Shown here piece after piece: positions 1 to 10,262 of a DNA stretch of 64,000 bases; the first letter of the stretch is position 1, and each line of letters starts with the position of its first letter. This DNA comes from Cohnella sp. SGD-V74 (GTDB lineage Bacteria > Bacillota > Bacilli > Paenibacillales > Paenibacillaceae). Location: contig NZ_PVYW01000008.1 of NCBI RefSeq assembly GCF_003001675.1, forward strand, positions 186,001 through 250,000. Reading direction: 5' to 3'. Both the position numbers and the translations under genes were made by a program. The notes beneath the pieces were generated by a model. The model was given only the letters and a program-made list of their open reading frames with translations. It was not told where the DNA came from and searched no databases.

Positions 1-4
1 TCGA

Positions 5-1682
<1,678 letters not shown>

Positions 1683-1900
1683 AGCATCGCAATAATCCCT
1701 TACCCAGCAAGAGATCTCGGCTCTTTTCCGCGAACCTCGTTCAGCGAAGTGTTTTGTTGGAGGCACAGCCGGGTAAAAATGCCGAGAAGCCTTATCCTGC
1801 GGGCTGCGCGAACCTCCCTGGAAAATGATGTGAGCTTGGGGTTCGCGAAAGCAGCGATCGTCTTCATTTTATCATAGATAGGTTAAAAAAACGGTTTTTG
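1683..1900 (-). promoter_or_regulatory. CRISPR leader with promoter-like sequence
   Basis: The stretch right of the last repeat has no gene and looks like the leader. The 10-mer CGCGAACCTC occurs at 1729-1738 and 1807-1816, and an inverted relative (GGGGTTCGCGAA) lies at 1838-1849; repeated GCGAACC motifs are, as I recall, common in I-C leaders. On the minus strand an A/T-rich segment at about 1863-1880 reads TATGATAAAAT, a plausible -10 element pointing towards the array. Leader identity is inferred from position, repeat orientation and these motifs. Confidence 0.7.
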
Positions 1901-2002
1901 GCCTAGAAGATTTCTCCAATTTTAACTCAGTACCTGCAACTTCCTGCCAGCCGGAAACGTTGTAACCTGTAGACATATAAGCTATACTGGGAGGTTATCG
2001 CA

Positions 2003-3037
2003 GTGACCAAAAACCATCGAGTAAAGACAGCAGCTACTATACTGGTATTATCCCTTGTTCTTGCCGCATGCGGAGCGAAGGGCAATGAGCCCGACGCGCC
2101 CACGTCCACCCCGTCGCCGACGGCTGCTCCTACGGAGACGGCGCCCGAGCCGACGGAATCGGCTTCGCTTCCTCCGACGCAGGATTCGAGCGAGCTGATC
2201 GCCAAGCATTATCGGGAGCTAACGCTCGCAGGAGCCCCCGCCCAGGAAGCCTACTCCGAATTGAAGAAGTCGATGGAACAGGTGCAGCCCGCTCAAGCCG
2301 ACGAATTGATTCGGACGCTTGAGCAATTTTACGAGCAGGATTTGCCGAAAGCCGAAAAGTCGTTCGAGGAACCCGAAGTCCAGCAGGAGCTGTCCGAGCT
2401 CGACTGGCCGATTACCGAGCAAGCGGTCGCGGAGCTGAAGGACGAGGAAGTGCGCACGCTCGTGGAGAACACGGTTGCCGGCGGCTACAAGGTGGAGACC
2501 GCGGAAGGCTACTATTTTCCCGTAGTGGACTATGGCAGGCTGCTGACGTACAGCGATCAGGTGACGATCTCGATGAAGGCCTACCTGGATCTGAGGGCGA
2601 GGGAATCCGACGCTCCTTCCGCCAAGGATGCCGCGCTGGTCATTTCCTGGGATGAGTTGGCCTCCAGGCTTCTCGCCTCCGAAAGCTATCTCGTCACGTT
2701 TCCCGATACTCCCGAGCGCCAGAAGGCCGAATACAGCTTCCTTCGCTACTTGAGCTTCTACTTCATCGGGCTGAGCAATACGCCGATTTTCGATTATGAG
2801 ACGTTTGCCATTCGTCTGGAGCTGCAAACTCAGTACGAGCAGATGGCCGCTTCCCACGGGGAGACGATCTCGGGCCAATTCGCGAAAGAATTTCTGTCCA
2901 TCCTCGAAGAGTCGAAGGGGCAGTTGTTCGTTAAGAGCGACAATGGCGAGCAGACGGACGTCCCAGCCGTGAAGAAATTCCGCGACAAGCTGCAGGACGA
3001 AGCGCTGGCCAAGCTCCCCGCCGCAAAAAACAACTAA
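2003..3037 (+). CDS. Putative lipoprotein of unknown function
   Basis: This 344-residue protein starts with a lysine/arginine-containing n-region, a hydrophobic stretch and the lipobox LAAC (Cys about residue 23), followed by a Pro/Thr/Glu-rich linker to about residue 60. It should be a lipid-anchored extracellular protein. The remaining 280 residues are acidic and helical-looking, with no motif I recognise. The start is GTG, with GGGAGG at 1989-1994 as ribosome binding site; the signal peptide supports this start. It stands alone between the CRISPR leader and the beta-glucosidase gene. No function is proposed. Confidence 0.85.
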   Translation: MTKNHRVKTAATILVLSLVLAACGAKGNEPDAPTSTPSPTAAPTETAPEPTESASLPPTQDSSELIAKHYRELTLAGAPAQEAYSELKKSMEQVQPAQADELIRTLEQFYEQDLPKAEKSFEEPEVQQELSELDWPITEQAVAELKDEEVRTLVENTVAGGYKVETAEGYYFPVVDYGRLLTYSDQVTISMKAYLDLRARESDAPSAKDAALVISWDELASRLLASESYLVTFPDTPERQKAEYSFLRYLSFYFIGLSNTPIFDYETFAIRLELQTQYEQMAASHGETISGQFAKEFLSILEESKGQLFVKSDNGEQTDVPAVKKFRDKLQDEALAKLPAAKNN

Positions 3038-3085
3038 ACAGAGCCAAAATCGCATACAGGAATTCCCCCTCCCTCCGTCGAATTC

Positions 3086-3107
3086 TAATATCCAGAAAAC
3101 GTTTTCC
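3086..3107. promoter_or_regulatory. Cre/LacI-type operator before the beta-glucosidase
   Basis: GAAAACGTTTTC at 3095-3106 is a perfect 12-bp palindrome and fits the catabolite-responsive element consensus TGWAANCGNTNWCA at 12 of 14 positions when read over 3094-3107. A candidate -10 element TAATAT lies at 3086-3091, so a bound repressor would cover the transcription start. It could serve CcpA or a local LacI-family repressor; no LacI gene is nearby. Confidence 0.6.
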
Positions 3108-3142
3108 ATCACACAAAACATTCTGGCGCGGAGGGACTTTTT

Positions 3143-4489
3143 ATGGCCAAAATTCAATTCCCGAAAGATTTCGTCTGGGGGACGGCAACCGCCTCTTATC
3201 AGATCGAGGGGGCTTACCAAGAGGACGGCAGGGGACTGTCGATCTGGGACACGTTCTCCCATACGCCGGGCAAAGTGTTCAACGACGACAACGGCGACGT
3301 GGCGTGCGACAGCTATCACCGATATGAGGAAGACATTGCCCTGTTGAAAAAGTTGGGGGTGAAGGCGTATCGATTCTCGATCGCCTGGCCCCGCATTTTC
3401 CCGCAAGGGACGGGTGACGTGAATGAGAAGGGGCTGGACTATTACCGGAAGGTCGTGGACGCCTTGCTCGCCGCGGGCATTCAGCCTTGCGCGACGCTGT
3501 ATCACTGGGACCTGCCGCAGGCGCTGCAGGACAAGGGCGGCTGGGACAACCGCGAGACGATCGACGCGTTCGTGAACTACGCGGAAGTGATGTTCAAGGC
3601 GTTCGACGGCAAGATCAAGCAGTGGATTACGTTTAACGAGACGTGGTGCGTCTCGTTCCTGTCCAACTACATTGGCGCCCATGCTCCGGGCAATACGGAT
3701 CTGCAGCTGGCGATTAACGTCGCCCATCACTGTATGGTCGCGCATGGCGAGGCGGTCAAGAAGTTCCGCGAGCTCGGCATTAAGGGCGAGATCGGTACGA
3801 CGCACAACTTGTACTGGTTCGAGCCGTACACGACTTCGCCGGAGGACATCGAAGCGGCCCGCCGCAACCGCGCGTTCAACAACGAATGGTTCATGGACCC
3901 GACGTTTAAGGGCAGCTACCCTCAGTTCATGGTCGATTGGTTTAAGGAGAAGGGGGCGACGGTGCCGATTCTGCCGGGCGACATGGAGACGATTGCGCAG
4001 AAGATCGACTTCATCGGGGTCAATTTCTACAGCGGCGGCTTCGGGCGGTACAAGAAAGGCGAAGGGCTGTTCGACTGCGAAGAGGTGCAGATCGGCTTCG
4101 ACAAGACGTATATGGATTGGAACGTCTACGCGGAAGGGCTGTACAAGGTGCTGAGCTGGGTGCATGAGGAATACGGCGATACGCCGATCTACATTACCGA
4201 GAACGGAGCCTGCTACGAGGACGAACTGACCGAGAGCAACCGCGTCCATGATGTCAAGCGTACCGAGTATTATCGGAAACATTTTATTCAGTGCCATCGC
4301 CTGATCGGTTCCGGAGTGCCTCTGAAAGGCTACTTCGCCTGGTCGCTGCTCGACAACTTCGAATGGGCGGAAGGCTATCGCAAACGCTTCGGCATCGTCT
4401 ACACGAATTACGAGACGCTGGAGCGCCATCCGAAGGACAGCTATTACTTTATCCAGGACGTCATTGCCAATGACGGGTTCGAGGTTTAA
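3143..4489 (+). CDS. bglA: GH1 beta-glucosidase
   Basis: The 448-residue protein is a family 1 glycoside hydrolase, predicted to release glucose (or a related sugar) from the non-reducing end of short beta-glycosides. The N-terminus FPKDFVWGTATASYQIEGA is the GH1 signature. The acid/base glutamate is E166 in TFNETW and the nucleophile is E353 in YITENGA. The C-terminal WSLLDNFEWAEGY sugar-binding segment is intact. Length matches bacterial GH1 enzymes, and there is no signal peptide, so it is cytoplasmic. GGAGGG at 3130-3135 supports the ATG. It is monocistronic, preceded by a cre/LacI-like operator. A 6-phospho-beta-glucosidase is less likely because no PTS gene is nearby. Confidence 0.95.
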   Translation: MAKIQFPKDFVWGTATASYQIEGAYQEDGRGLSIWDTFSHTPGKVFNDDNGDVACDSYHRYEEDIALLKKLGVKAYRFSIAWPRIFPQGTGDVNEKGLDYYRKVVDALLAAGIQPCATLYHWDLPQALQDKGGWDNRETIDAFVNYAEVMFKAFDGKIKQWITFNETWCVSFLSNYIGAHAPGNTDLQLAINVAHHCMVAHGEAVKKFRELGIKGEIGTTHNLYWFEPYTTSPEDIEAARRNRAFNNEWFMDPTFKGSYPQFMVDWFKEKGATVPILPGDMETIAQKIDFIGVNFYSGGFGRYKKGEGLFDCEEVQIGFDKTYMDWNVYAEGLYKVLSWVHEEYGDTPIYITENGACYEDELTESNRVHDVKRTEYYRKHFIQCHRLIGSGVPLKGYFAWSLLDNFEWAEGYRKRFGIVYTNYETLERHPKDSYYFIQDVIANDGFEV

Positions 4490-4514
4490 GCGCGAGTCTC
4501 AGGTCTAACGAAAA

Positions 4515-4544
4515 GCAAGCCCCCCGGCCGACCGGGGGGCTTGC
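4515..4544. terminator. Bidirectional terminator between convergent genes
   Basis: A perfect 13-bp stem (4515-4527 with 4532-4544, GCAAGCCCCCCGG arm) encloses a 4-nt loop. The run of T residues follows on the minus strand (AAAA at 4511-4514), so it mainly serves the leftward regulator gene, and it can also end the beta-glucosidase transcript. Confidence 0.85.
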
Positions 4545-4566
4545 GATCTATCCGGCGCCTAAACAG

Positions 4567-5508
4567 CTAACCTTCCATAATTTTCTGGGCAGTCGCTTCA
4601 TCCGTTACGAGCATCTGGATATGGCCTCCCCGCAGAGCGGCCCTGATGCTCTCGATCTTGTGCAGGCCGAAGGCCAGCCCGACGACGTTGCCGGCTTGCC
4701 GGAGCTGCTCCAGCCCGACGCCGATGACCCGGCGGTTGATCGGATGCGCGACGATCTGTCCGTCCCGGTTAATGAAGCGGGAGTTGATGTCCGCGACCGC
4801 ATCGAGATCCTTCAGCTCGCTCAGCACCGTTTCGTTCAAGTAGCCGTACCTCTCCATCGTGGACATCGAGTACGGATTGCCGATGCCGACGAGCGCCAGA
4901 TCGACCCGCTCCCCCTCCTCCAGCACGTGCACGATGTTCGGCAGCGTGGCGATCTGATCCCGCAGCTGCTCCGTCTCCACGACGGACGGCGCGTACAGCG
5001 ATTCGCTTTTTCCCCCGAGCTTCTTGGACAGTTCGTACGCGATATGATTGGAATGCACCTCGGTGCGCTCGTTGCCCATGCCGCCGATCAGCGGCACGAT
5101 TTTCACGTTGTCCTTCTTGTCCAGCGGAAATTCCCTCACCATATGGTACAGCGTGTTGCCCCAGGACACCCCGACGCGGTCTCCGTTCTTGATCAGCTTC
5201 TGCACGAACAGGGCGGCGGCTTTGCCGACGGCGCTCGTCACCAGCTCCTTGTTCAAGTCCCGCGTAGGCACGACCAACACTTGCTTCAGATTATAGGCAA
5301 GCTCGATTTCCTTCTCCAGCTCGGACGTCTGCTGCGGATCGTCGTGCACGATAATTTCGACGACGCCGATCTCGCGCGCCTTCTGAATCATCTTGGAGAT
5401 GATCGGACGCGAGATGCCGAATTTCTCCGCCAGCTTCTCCTGCGTCCACGATTCGTAGTAGTAAAGCTTGCATATTTTCACCATCAACCGGATGTCTTCG
5501 GAGCTCAT
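4567..5508 (-). CDS. SorC/CggR-family sugar-binding transcriptional regulator
   Basis: The protein is about 313 residues from the ATG at 5508, beginning MSSEDIRLMVKICKLYYYES, the usual length and N-terminus of the family. A helix-turn-helix (about 15-45, WTQEKLAEKFGISRPIISK) is followed by a phosphosugar-binding, NagB/RpiA-like effector domain (about 55-310, with ALVGIGNP and GQIVAHP-type motifs). The reading frame extends further upstream, but that part has no family similarity. Family members sense sugar phosphates. It is divergent from the MBL-HAD-ABC operon at 5772 and probably controls it. A direct-repeat tract at 5570-5600 lies upstream of it. Confidence 0.88.
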   Translation of the reverse strand: MSSEDIRLMVKICKLYYYESWTQEKLAEKFGISRPIISKMIQKAREIGVVEIIVHDDPQQTSELEKEIELAYNLKQVLVVPTRDLNKELVTSAVGKAAALFVQKLIKNGDRVGVSWGNTLYHMVREFPLDKKDNVKIVPLIGGMGNERTEVHSNHIAYELSKKLGGKSESLYAPSVVETEQLRDQIATLPNIVHVLEEGERVDLALVGIGNPYSMSTMERYGYLNETVLSELKDLDAVADINSRFINRDGQIVAHPINRRVIGVGLEQLRQAGNVVGLAFGLHKIESIRAALRGGHIQMLVTDEATAQKIMEG

Positions 5509-5569
5509 CCGCAATCCCAACTTTCTCTTACTCGGTGCTGAAAACCGGGCTTTTTGAACGCTGCTTTTA

Positions 5570-5600
5570 CTCTGCTTAACTCTACTTAAACTCTCTACTA
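5570..5600. promoter_or_regulatory. 10-bp direct repeats in the divergent regulator/operon interval
   Basis: CTCTGCTTAA (5570-5579), CTCTACTTAA (5580-5589) and CTCTCTACTA (5591-5600) are head-to-tail and spaced by about one helical turn, with a weaker copy just before. They lie 60-90 bp upstream of the SorC-type regulator start. SorC/CggR regulators are known to bind direct repeats, so this is a candidate operator by inference. Confidence 0.4.
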
Positions 5601-5771
5601 GTATACACGATTCGCCTCCGCAGACTAGGAAATCCCCTCGCCGAAACCGCCGATTCCGCAAGTTTAACGCTGCGATTACATTCGTGTGACATTCGACGAA
5701 TCTACCGAATTTACAATTGTTTTGTAAGCGAACATATGTAAAAAGCAAGCGAAGACAGTCGAGGTGAAAGG

Positions 5772-6506
5772 ATGGATATTACCATTTTGGGATACTGGGG
5801 AGGTTATCCTTCGGCGGACGGAGCGACGGCCGGTTACTTGATCGATACGGGCGAGGGGCAGATTTTGCTCGACTGCGGCAGCGGGGTGATGAGCCAACTG
5901 GTCAAGCACACCCGGGTCGACAAGCTGGACGGGGTCATCCTCTCGCATCTCCACTATGACCATATGGCGGACATCGGCATTCTCCAATATGCCGCGACGG
6001 GAGCGATCCGCAACGGGAAAATGCAAGGCAAGCTGTCGCTGTTCACCCCTTCGGAGCCGGTGAACGTGCTGTCGACCTTGTACGGGAACCATTCCGAAAT
6101 TACGATCATCGATCCGGCCCAGCCGGTGAAGCTAGCCGGCGCGCGGGTCGAATTCGTTCCGGTCGATCACACGATTCCCTGCTACGCGGTCAAAATCACG
6201 TACCGGGGCAAGGTGCTCGTCTATTCGGGAGACACGTCGTATTGCGACTCGCTCGTCGAGCTGGCGAAGGACGCAGACATTTTCCTGTGCGAGGCGACGA
6301 TCTGCGAAGGCAGCAAGCATACGACAGGAGCCGGCCATATGGACGCCAGTCAGGCCGGCATGATCGCGGGCAAGGCCAACGTGAAAAAGCTCGTGCTTGT
6401 CCATCTTCCCGGAGACGGGAATTTCGAGCATATGCGCCAGTCGGCCAGCGAAGCGTTCGGAGGTCCGGTCGAGCTGCCCGACACTTCCCGGATGTACACC
6501 GTATGA
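5772..6506 (+). CDS. MBL-fold metal-dependent hydrolase (YhfI/RNase Z-like)
   Basis: The 244-residue protein has the metallo-beta-lactamase fold. SHLHYDHMADI (about 57-67) is the HxHxDH metal-binding motif, YSGDTSY near 155 supplies the bridging aspartate and LVHLPG near 217 a late histidine. Length and N-terminus (MDITILGYWGGYPS) resemble B. subtilis YhfI. The family contains phosphodiesterases such as RNase Z and PhnP. It opens an operon; its stop overlaps the next gene's start. Substrate is unknown. The company of two HAD phosphatases and a transporter suggests it may process an imported phosphodiester or phosphonate-derived compound, which is inference only. Confidence 0.85.
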   Translation: MDITILGYWGGYPSADGATAGYLIDTGEGQILLDCGSGVMSQLVKHTRVDKLDGVILSHLHYDHMADIGILQYAATGAIRNGKMQGKLSLFTPSEPVNVLSTLYGNHSEITIIDPAQPVKLAGARVEFVPVDHTIPCYAVKITYRGKVLVYSGDTSYCDSLVELAKDADIFLCEATICEGSKHTTGAGHMDASQAGMIAGKANVKKLVLVHLPGDGNFEHMRQSASEAFGGPVELPDTSRMYTV

Positions 6507-7381
6507 GCGCCGGGCAACCGAGGCGTCGGCTGCTGGCGCTGGATATGGACGGCACGCTGCTGGACGGCGACAAGCGGATTACGGACGAAGTTCGCCGGGC
6601 GCTCGCCGCTTATCTCGGGCAAGACGGATTGCTGACGATCGCCTCGGGCCGGTTTCCGGCATCCGTATGGCTGCACGCCAGAGAGCTGGAAATGAACGTC
6701 CCGCTCATCGCGCTGAACGGCGCGGTCATGCTGGATCAGCAAACAGGCGGCCTGCTGCAAGGAAGTCCGATAGAAGCGGACGGCTTGATCTCGCTCATTC
6801 GTCTCGTGCAGGAACGCGGAGCTTATGTTCATCTCTACGGCTGCAACGAGCTGTACGTCGAGCGGCTGAACGAGATGAACGCCCGCTGGCCGCTCGCCAA
6901 CGTGGTCGTAATTCCCGGCCGCGAACTGACAGAGAGCAACTACCGCGAGCAGACAAGTCTCATCCGGGTTATCCCGGTTGGCGACCTGACGAGCTTCGCA
7001 GGCTCGGACCCGAGGCCGGTATACAAGGCGACCGTCATCTGCGACAATCCCGGCTTGATCGACGAGCTGCTGGACGAGCTTGCCGTGCGGAACGCCTTCG
7101 CGCTGACGAGGACGGGCAGACGACGCTTCGATGTCAATGCGTCCGGCGTCAGCAAGCGCACCGCGCTGGAGCTGCTGTGCCGGGAACGCGGAATACGGCC
7201 CGAAGAGGTGGCGGCGATCGGAGATTACGATAACGATATCGAGATGCTGCGATGGGCCGGACTTGGAATCGCGATGGGCAATGCCGAAGAGCGCGTGAAG
7301 CGGGTCGCTCGCGCCGTAACGGGCAGCAACCGGGAGAACGGCGTCGCGCGCGCCGTATGGCATCATCTCATAGATCATTAA
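6503..7381 (+). CDS. HAD-superfamily (Cof-type, IIB) phosphatase
   Basis: The ATG at 6503 overlaps the upstream stop (ATGA), giving a 292-residue protein beginning MSAGQPRRRLLALDMDGTLL. DMDGTLLD holds the two catalytic aspartates, a Ser motif follows in TIASGR, and GDYDNDIEML near the C-terminus is motif IV. The Cof/IIB cap lies between them. Such enzymes dephosphorylate sugar phosphates and nucleotide-like compounds in the cytoplasm. Translational coupling to the MBL-fold gene suggests a joint pathway. The frame is open further upstream inside the previous gene, but that part is not the HAD protein. Confidence 0.9.
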   Translation: MSAGQPRRRLLALDMDGTLLDGDKRITDEVRRALAAYLGQDGLLTIASGRFPASVWLHARELEMNVPLIALNGAVMLDQQTGGLLQGSPIEADGLISLIRLVQERGAYVHLYGCNELYVERLNEMNARWPLANVVVIPGRELTESNYREQTSLIRVIPVGDLTSFAGSDPRPVYKATVICDNPGLIDELLDELAVRNAFALTRTGRRRFDVNASGVSKRTALELLCRERGIRPEEVAAIGDYDNDIEMLRWAGLGIAMGNAEERVKRVARAVTGSNRENGVARAVWHHLIDH

Positions 7382-7406
7382 ACAGACAAAGAGGAGAGAA
7401 ACACAC

Positions 7407-8486
7407 ATGTTGAAGAAAAGCACGATTCTGGCTTTGCTGGCCGCGACGGTTATCGTCGGCGGATGCGGCGCGAAATCGAATAACAACAATACAGGCAGCG
7501 CAGGGGCGGCGGAACCGTCCGCTCCGGCCTCTTCGCAAGCTTCGCCTTCGGCCGAAGCGCCCGCTCAGGCTTCCGGACAGATCTCGTTCTACACTTCCCA
7601 GCCGGAAGAGGACGTCGTCAAGCTGATCGCCGCGTTCAACAAATCCTATCCGGACGTGAAGGTCGAGACGTTCCGCTCCGGCACGGAGGAAGTCATCGCC
7701 AAGCTGCAGGCGGAGAAACAGGCAGGAGGCGTTCAAGCCGACGTGCTGCTGCTGGCCGACGCCGTTACCTTCGAGGGCTTGAAGCGCCAAGACCTGCTGC
7801 TCTCCTACAAGTCTCCCGAGATCGAGCATATTCCTGCCGAGCTGGCCGACCCGGACGGCATGTACACGGGAACGAAAGTGATGGCTACCGTCATTACGGT
7901 CAACACCGACCAGGTGACCAGCCTGCCGACATCGTGGAAGGCGCTGACCGCCGCCGAGAGCAAGGATGCGGCCATTATGCCGAGCCCGCTCTACTCCGGC
8001 GCCGCCGCTTACAACGTAGGCGTATTCTCCCGCACCGACGGCTTCGGCTGGGAGTTCCTCCAGTCGCTTAAGGACAACAACATGACCGTGATCAAAGGAA
8101 ACGGCGCCGTTCTGAAAGCCGTAGCCAGCGGAGAGAAGGCGTACGGCATGATCGTCGACTACCTCGTTCCCCGCGAGAAGGCGAACGGCTCCCCGATCGA
8201 TCTGGTTTATCCGGAGGAAGGCGTGCCGCTCATCACCGAGCCGATCGCGATTCTGAAAGGCACGGACAACGAAGCCGCCGCGCAAGCTTTCGTCGACTTC
8301 GTACTGTCGGAAGAAGGCCAGAAGCTGGCCGCGGAGATCGGATATACGCCGATTCGCGAAGGCGTAACGCCGCCTGCCGGACTGAAGGGCATCGCCGATT
8401 TCCACATTCTGTCCGGCGATCTGGCGACGCTGACCGACGAGCGCGAAGCGGACAAGAAGCAGTTTACCGATCTGTTCGGTAACTGA
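7407..8486 (+). CDS. ABC transporter substrate-binding lipoprotein (Fe3+/2-aminoethylphosphonate type)
   Basis: The 359-residue protein has a signal peptide ending in lipobox GGC (Cys about 20) and a Ser/Ala/Pro linker. The mature part starts ISFYTSQPEEDVVKLIAAF, typical of the FbpA/AfuA/PhnS group of type 2 binding proteins. VLLLADAVTFEGLK and EPIAILKGTDNEAAAQAFVD match that group's hinge and C-lobe. It is followed by a fused permease and an ATPase of the same transporter class. The ligand cannot be read from sequence: ferric iron, aminoethylphosphonate and phosphorylated sugars are all used in this group. No Fur box was seen nearby, which argues against iron. Confidence 0.87.
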   Translation: MLKKSTILALLAATVIVGGCGAKSNNNNTGSAGAAEPSAPASSQASPSAEAPAQASGQISFYTSQPEEDVVKLIAAFNKSYPDVKVETFRSGTEEVIAKLQAEKQAGGVQADVLLLADAVTFEGLKRQDLLLSYKSPEIEHIPAELADPDGMYTGTKVMATVITVNTDQVTSLPTSWKALTAAESKDAAIMPSPLYSGAAAYNVGVFSRTDGFGWEFLQSLKDNNMTVIKGNGAVLKAVASGEKAYGMIVDYLVPREKANGSPIDLVYPEEGVPLITEPIAILKGTDNEAAAQAFVDFVLSEEGQKLAAEIGYTPIREGVTPPAGLKGIADFHILSGDLATLTDEREADKKQFTDLFGN

Positions 8487-8504
8487 TCGCGGAGCTGACA
8501 GCGG

Positions 8505-10262
8505 ATGGCTACTTCCGACACTTCCGTCCTGGAGACGGGGATGAAGAAGGGCGGCGGGACGTTCCCCCGCTCTCTTCTCTCCGCATCGTCCTTAGGCAGA
8601 TACGGGCTGCTGGCGTTCGGCGCGGCGGCGACATTCTTCTTCTTCGTGCTTCCGATCGCCAAGCTGCTGCTGCTGAGCGTGCAGAACGAGCAGGGCTTCA
8701 CGCTGAGCTATTACTTCGAGCTGTTCCGGCAGGAGCGGTTCTGGAAGGTGCTCAGGCATACGTTCGTCATCGTGCTCGGATCGACCGCGCTCTCCATGGC
8801 GCTGGGCATCGTCGCCGCATGGCTGATGGCCTACACCGACCTGAAGCACAAGAAGCTGCTGAACCTGCTGATCGTGCTCGTGTTCGTGCTTCCGTCCTAC
8901 GTGCTTACGCTGAGCTGGTCCTCCTTCATGGGGACGCAGGGTTTGATGGCGAGCTTCCTGCAGCTGTTCGACGCCGGGGCGAAGCCTTGGAGCATGTACA
9001 GCGCGGGCGGCATTATTTTCGTCATGGGCATTCATCACTTCCCGCTCGTCTACCTGTTTACGCTTAACGTATTGAAAAAGATCCCGAGGGATCTGGAATG
9101 GGCCGCCAAGACGGGCGGCGCCGGCAAGCTCAAGACGATCGCGCGGGTGACGCTGCCGCTCTCGCTGCCCGGTATAACGGCCGGCGGATTGCTCGTCTTC
9201 CTGGCTTCGCTGGACAACTTCGGCATTCCCGCTTTTCTCGGGACGCCGGTCAATATCAGCGTGCTCAGCACGCTTATCTATGAAGAGATTATCGGCTTCG
9301 GGCCGTCCGCGTTCGCGCGCGGAGCGTCGCTGTCCGTGCTGCTCGGCGTGATCGCGATCGCGGGAACGCTGCTGCAATGGTTCACCGTCCGCAAGAGCAA
9401 AGCGACGGAGACGGGGCGTATGGACGACGAACCCCGCTACGCGCTGGGAAGAGCCCGCGCGTGGGTCGGAGGGGCGATGTGGGGCGTGCTGATCCTCATC
9501 ACGATCGTGCCGCTGCTGTCCATGATTACGTTGTCGCTGCGCAAATCCTACGGCGGCAAGCTGAATTGGAGCACCATGACTTTAGACAACTACCGTTACG
9601 TTCTGTTCGACAATCCGGTCATCTGGCAGGCGATCAAGAACAGCCTCGTTCTATCGTCGATTACGCTGGTCGTCTGCCTCGTGATCGGCACGCTGTTCGC
9701 CTTCTACAGAGTCAGAAAGCCGTCCAAGCTGAACAAGCTGGCCGAGCTGGCGATCTCGATCCCGTATACGCTGCCGGGCATCGTGTTCGCGCTGTCGATG
9801 ATCCTCGTATGGATGGAGCCGGTGCCGGGCTGGAATCCCGGCATCTACGGAACGACGACGATATTATTGATCGCTTACGTGTGCCGCTTCCTGATTCTCC
9901 AGATCAGGTCCGGCGTGACCGCCTTCATGCAGATCGACGCTTCGATGGAAGAAGCGGCCCGCGTCTCCGGCGCAGGTCCGTGGACCCGTTGGCAAGCGAT
10001 TCTGCTGCCGCTGCTCCTGCCCGGAATCGTCGGCGGGGGGCTGCTCGTCTTCCTGACCGCGCTCACCGAGCTGACCGTATCGGCGCTGCTGTACTCTTCG
10101 GGAACGCAGACGATCGGCGTGACGATCTTCGGCTTCGAGCAGGCCGGGAAGACGCTGTATTCGACCGCCTTGTCCAGCTTGATCGTGCTGTTTATTTTCG
10201 TCGGAGCGGGACTGCTTCAGCTGCTGCAGAAATGGACCGCCCGCAGAGGAGGAAACAATTAA
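8505..10262 (+). CDS. ABC transporter permease, fused double domain (FbpB-like)
   Basis: The 585-residue membrane protein carries two BPD-type permease halves in one chain. Each has about six transmembrane helices and its own EAA loop for docking the ATPase: EWAAKTGGAGKLKTIARVTL around residue 200 and EEAARVSGAGPWTRWQAILL around residue 485. Fused permeases are typical of the ferric/aminoethylphosphonate/thiamine transporter class. It lies 18 bp after the binding-protein gene and its TAA overlaps the ATG of the ATPase gene by one base, so the three are one transport unit. Confidence 0.92.
   Translation: MATSDTSVLETGMKKGGGTFPRSLLSASSLGRYGLLAFGAAATFFFFVLPIAKLLLLSVQNEQGFTLSYYFELFRQERFWKVLRHTFVIVLGSTALSMALGIVAAWLMAYTDLKHKKLLNLLIVLVFVLPSYVLTLSWSSFMGTQGLMASFLQLFDAGAKPWSMYSAGGIIFVMGIHHFPLVYLFTLNVLKKIPRDLEWAAKTGGAGKLKTIARVTLPLSLPGITAGGLLVFLASLDNFGIPAFLGTPVNISVLSTLIYEEIIGFGPSAFARGASLSVLLGVIAIAGTLLQWFTVRKSKATETGRMDDEPRYALGRARAWVGGAMWGVLILITIVPLLSMITLSLRKSYGGKLNWSTMTLDNYRYVLFDNPVIWQAIKNSLVLSSITLVVCLVIGTLFAFYRVRKPSKLNKLAELAISIPYTLPGIVFALSMILVWMEPVPGWNPGIYGTTTILLIAYVCRFLILQIRSGVTAFMQIDASMEEAARVSGAGPWTRWQAILLPLLLPGIVGGGLLVFLTALTELTVSALLYSSGTQTIGVTIFGFEQAGKTLYSTALSSLIVLFIFVGAGLLQLLQKWTARRGGNN

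Noticed and set aside
1960..1988. Promoter TTGTAA-17-TATACT before the lipoprotein gene
   Set aside because: The predicted transcription start would lie after the ribosome binding site GGGAGG at 1989-1994, so the match is probably chance or the start codon call is off.
2219..4429. 736-codon frame on the minus strand opposite the lipoprotein and beta-glucosidase
   Set aside because: It is the shadow of two well-supported + strand genes in GC-rich sequence, and has no family similarity.
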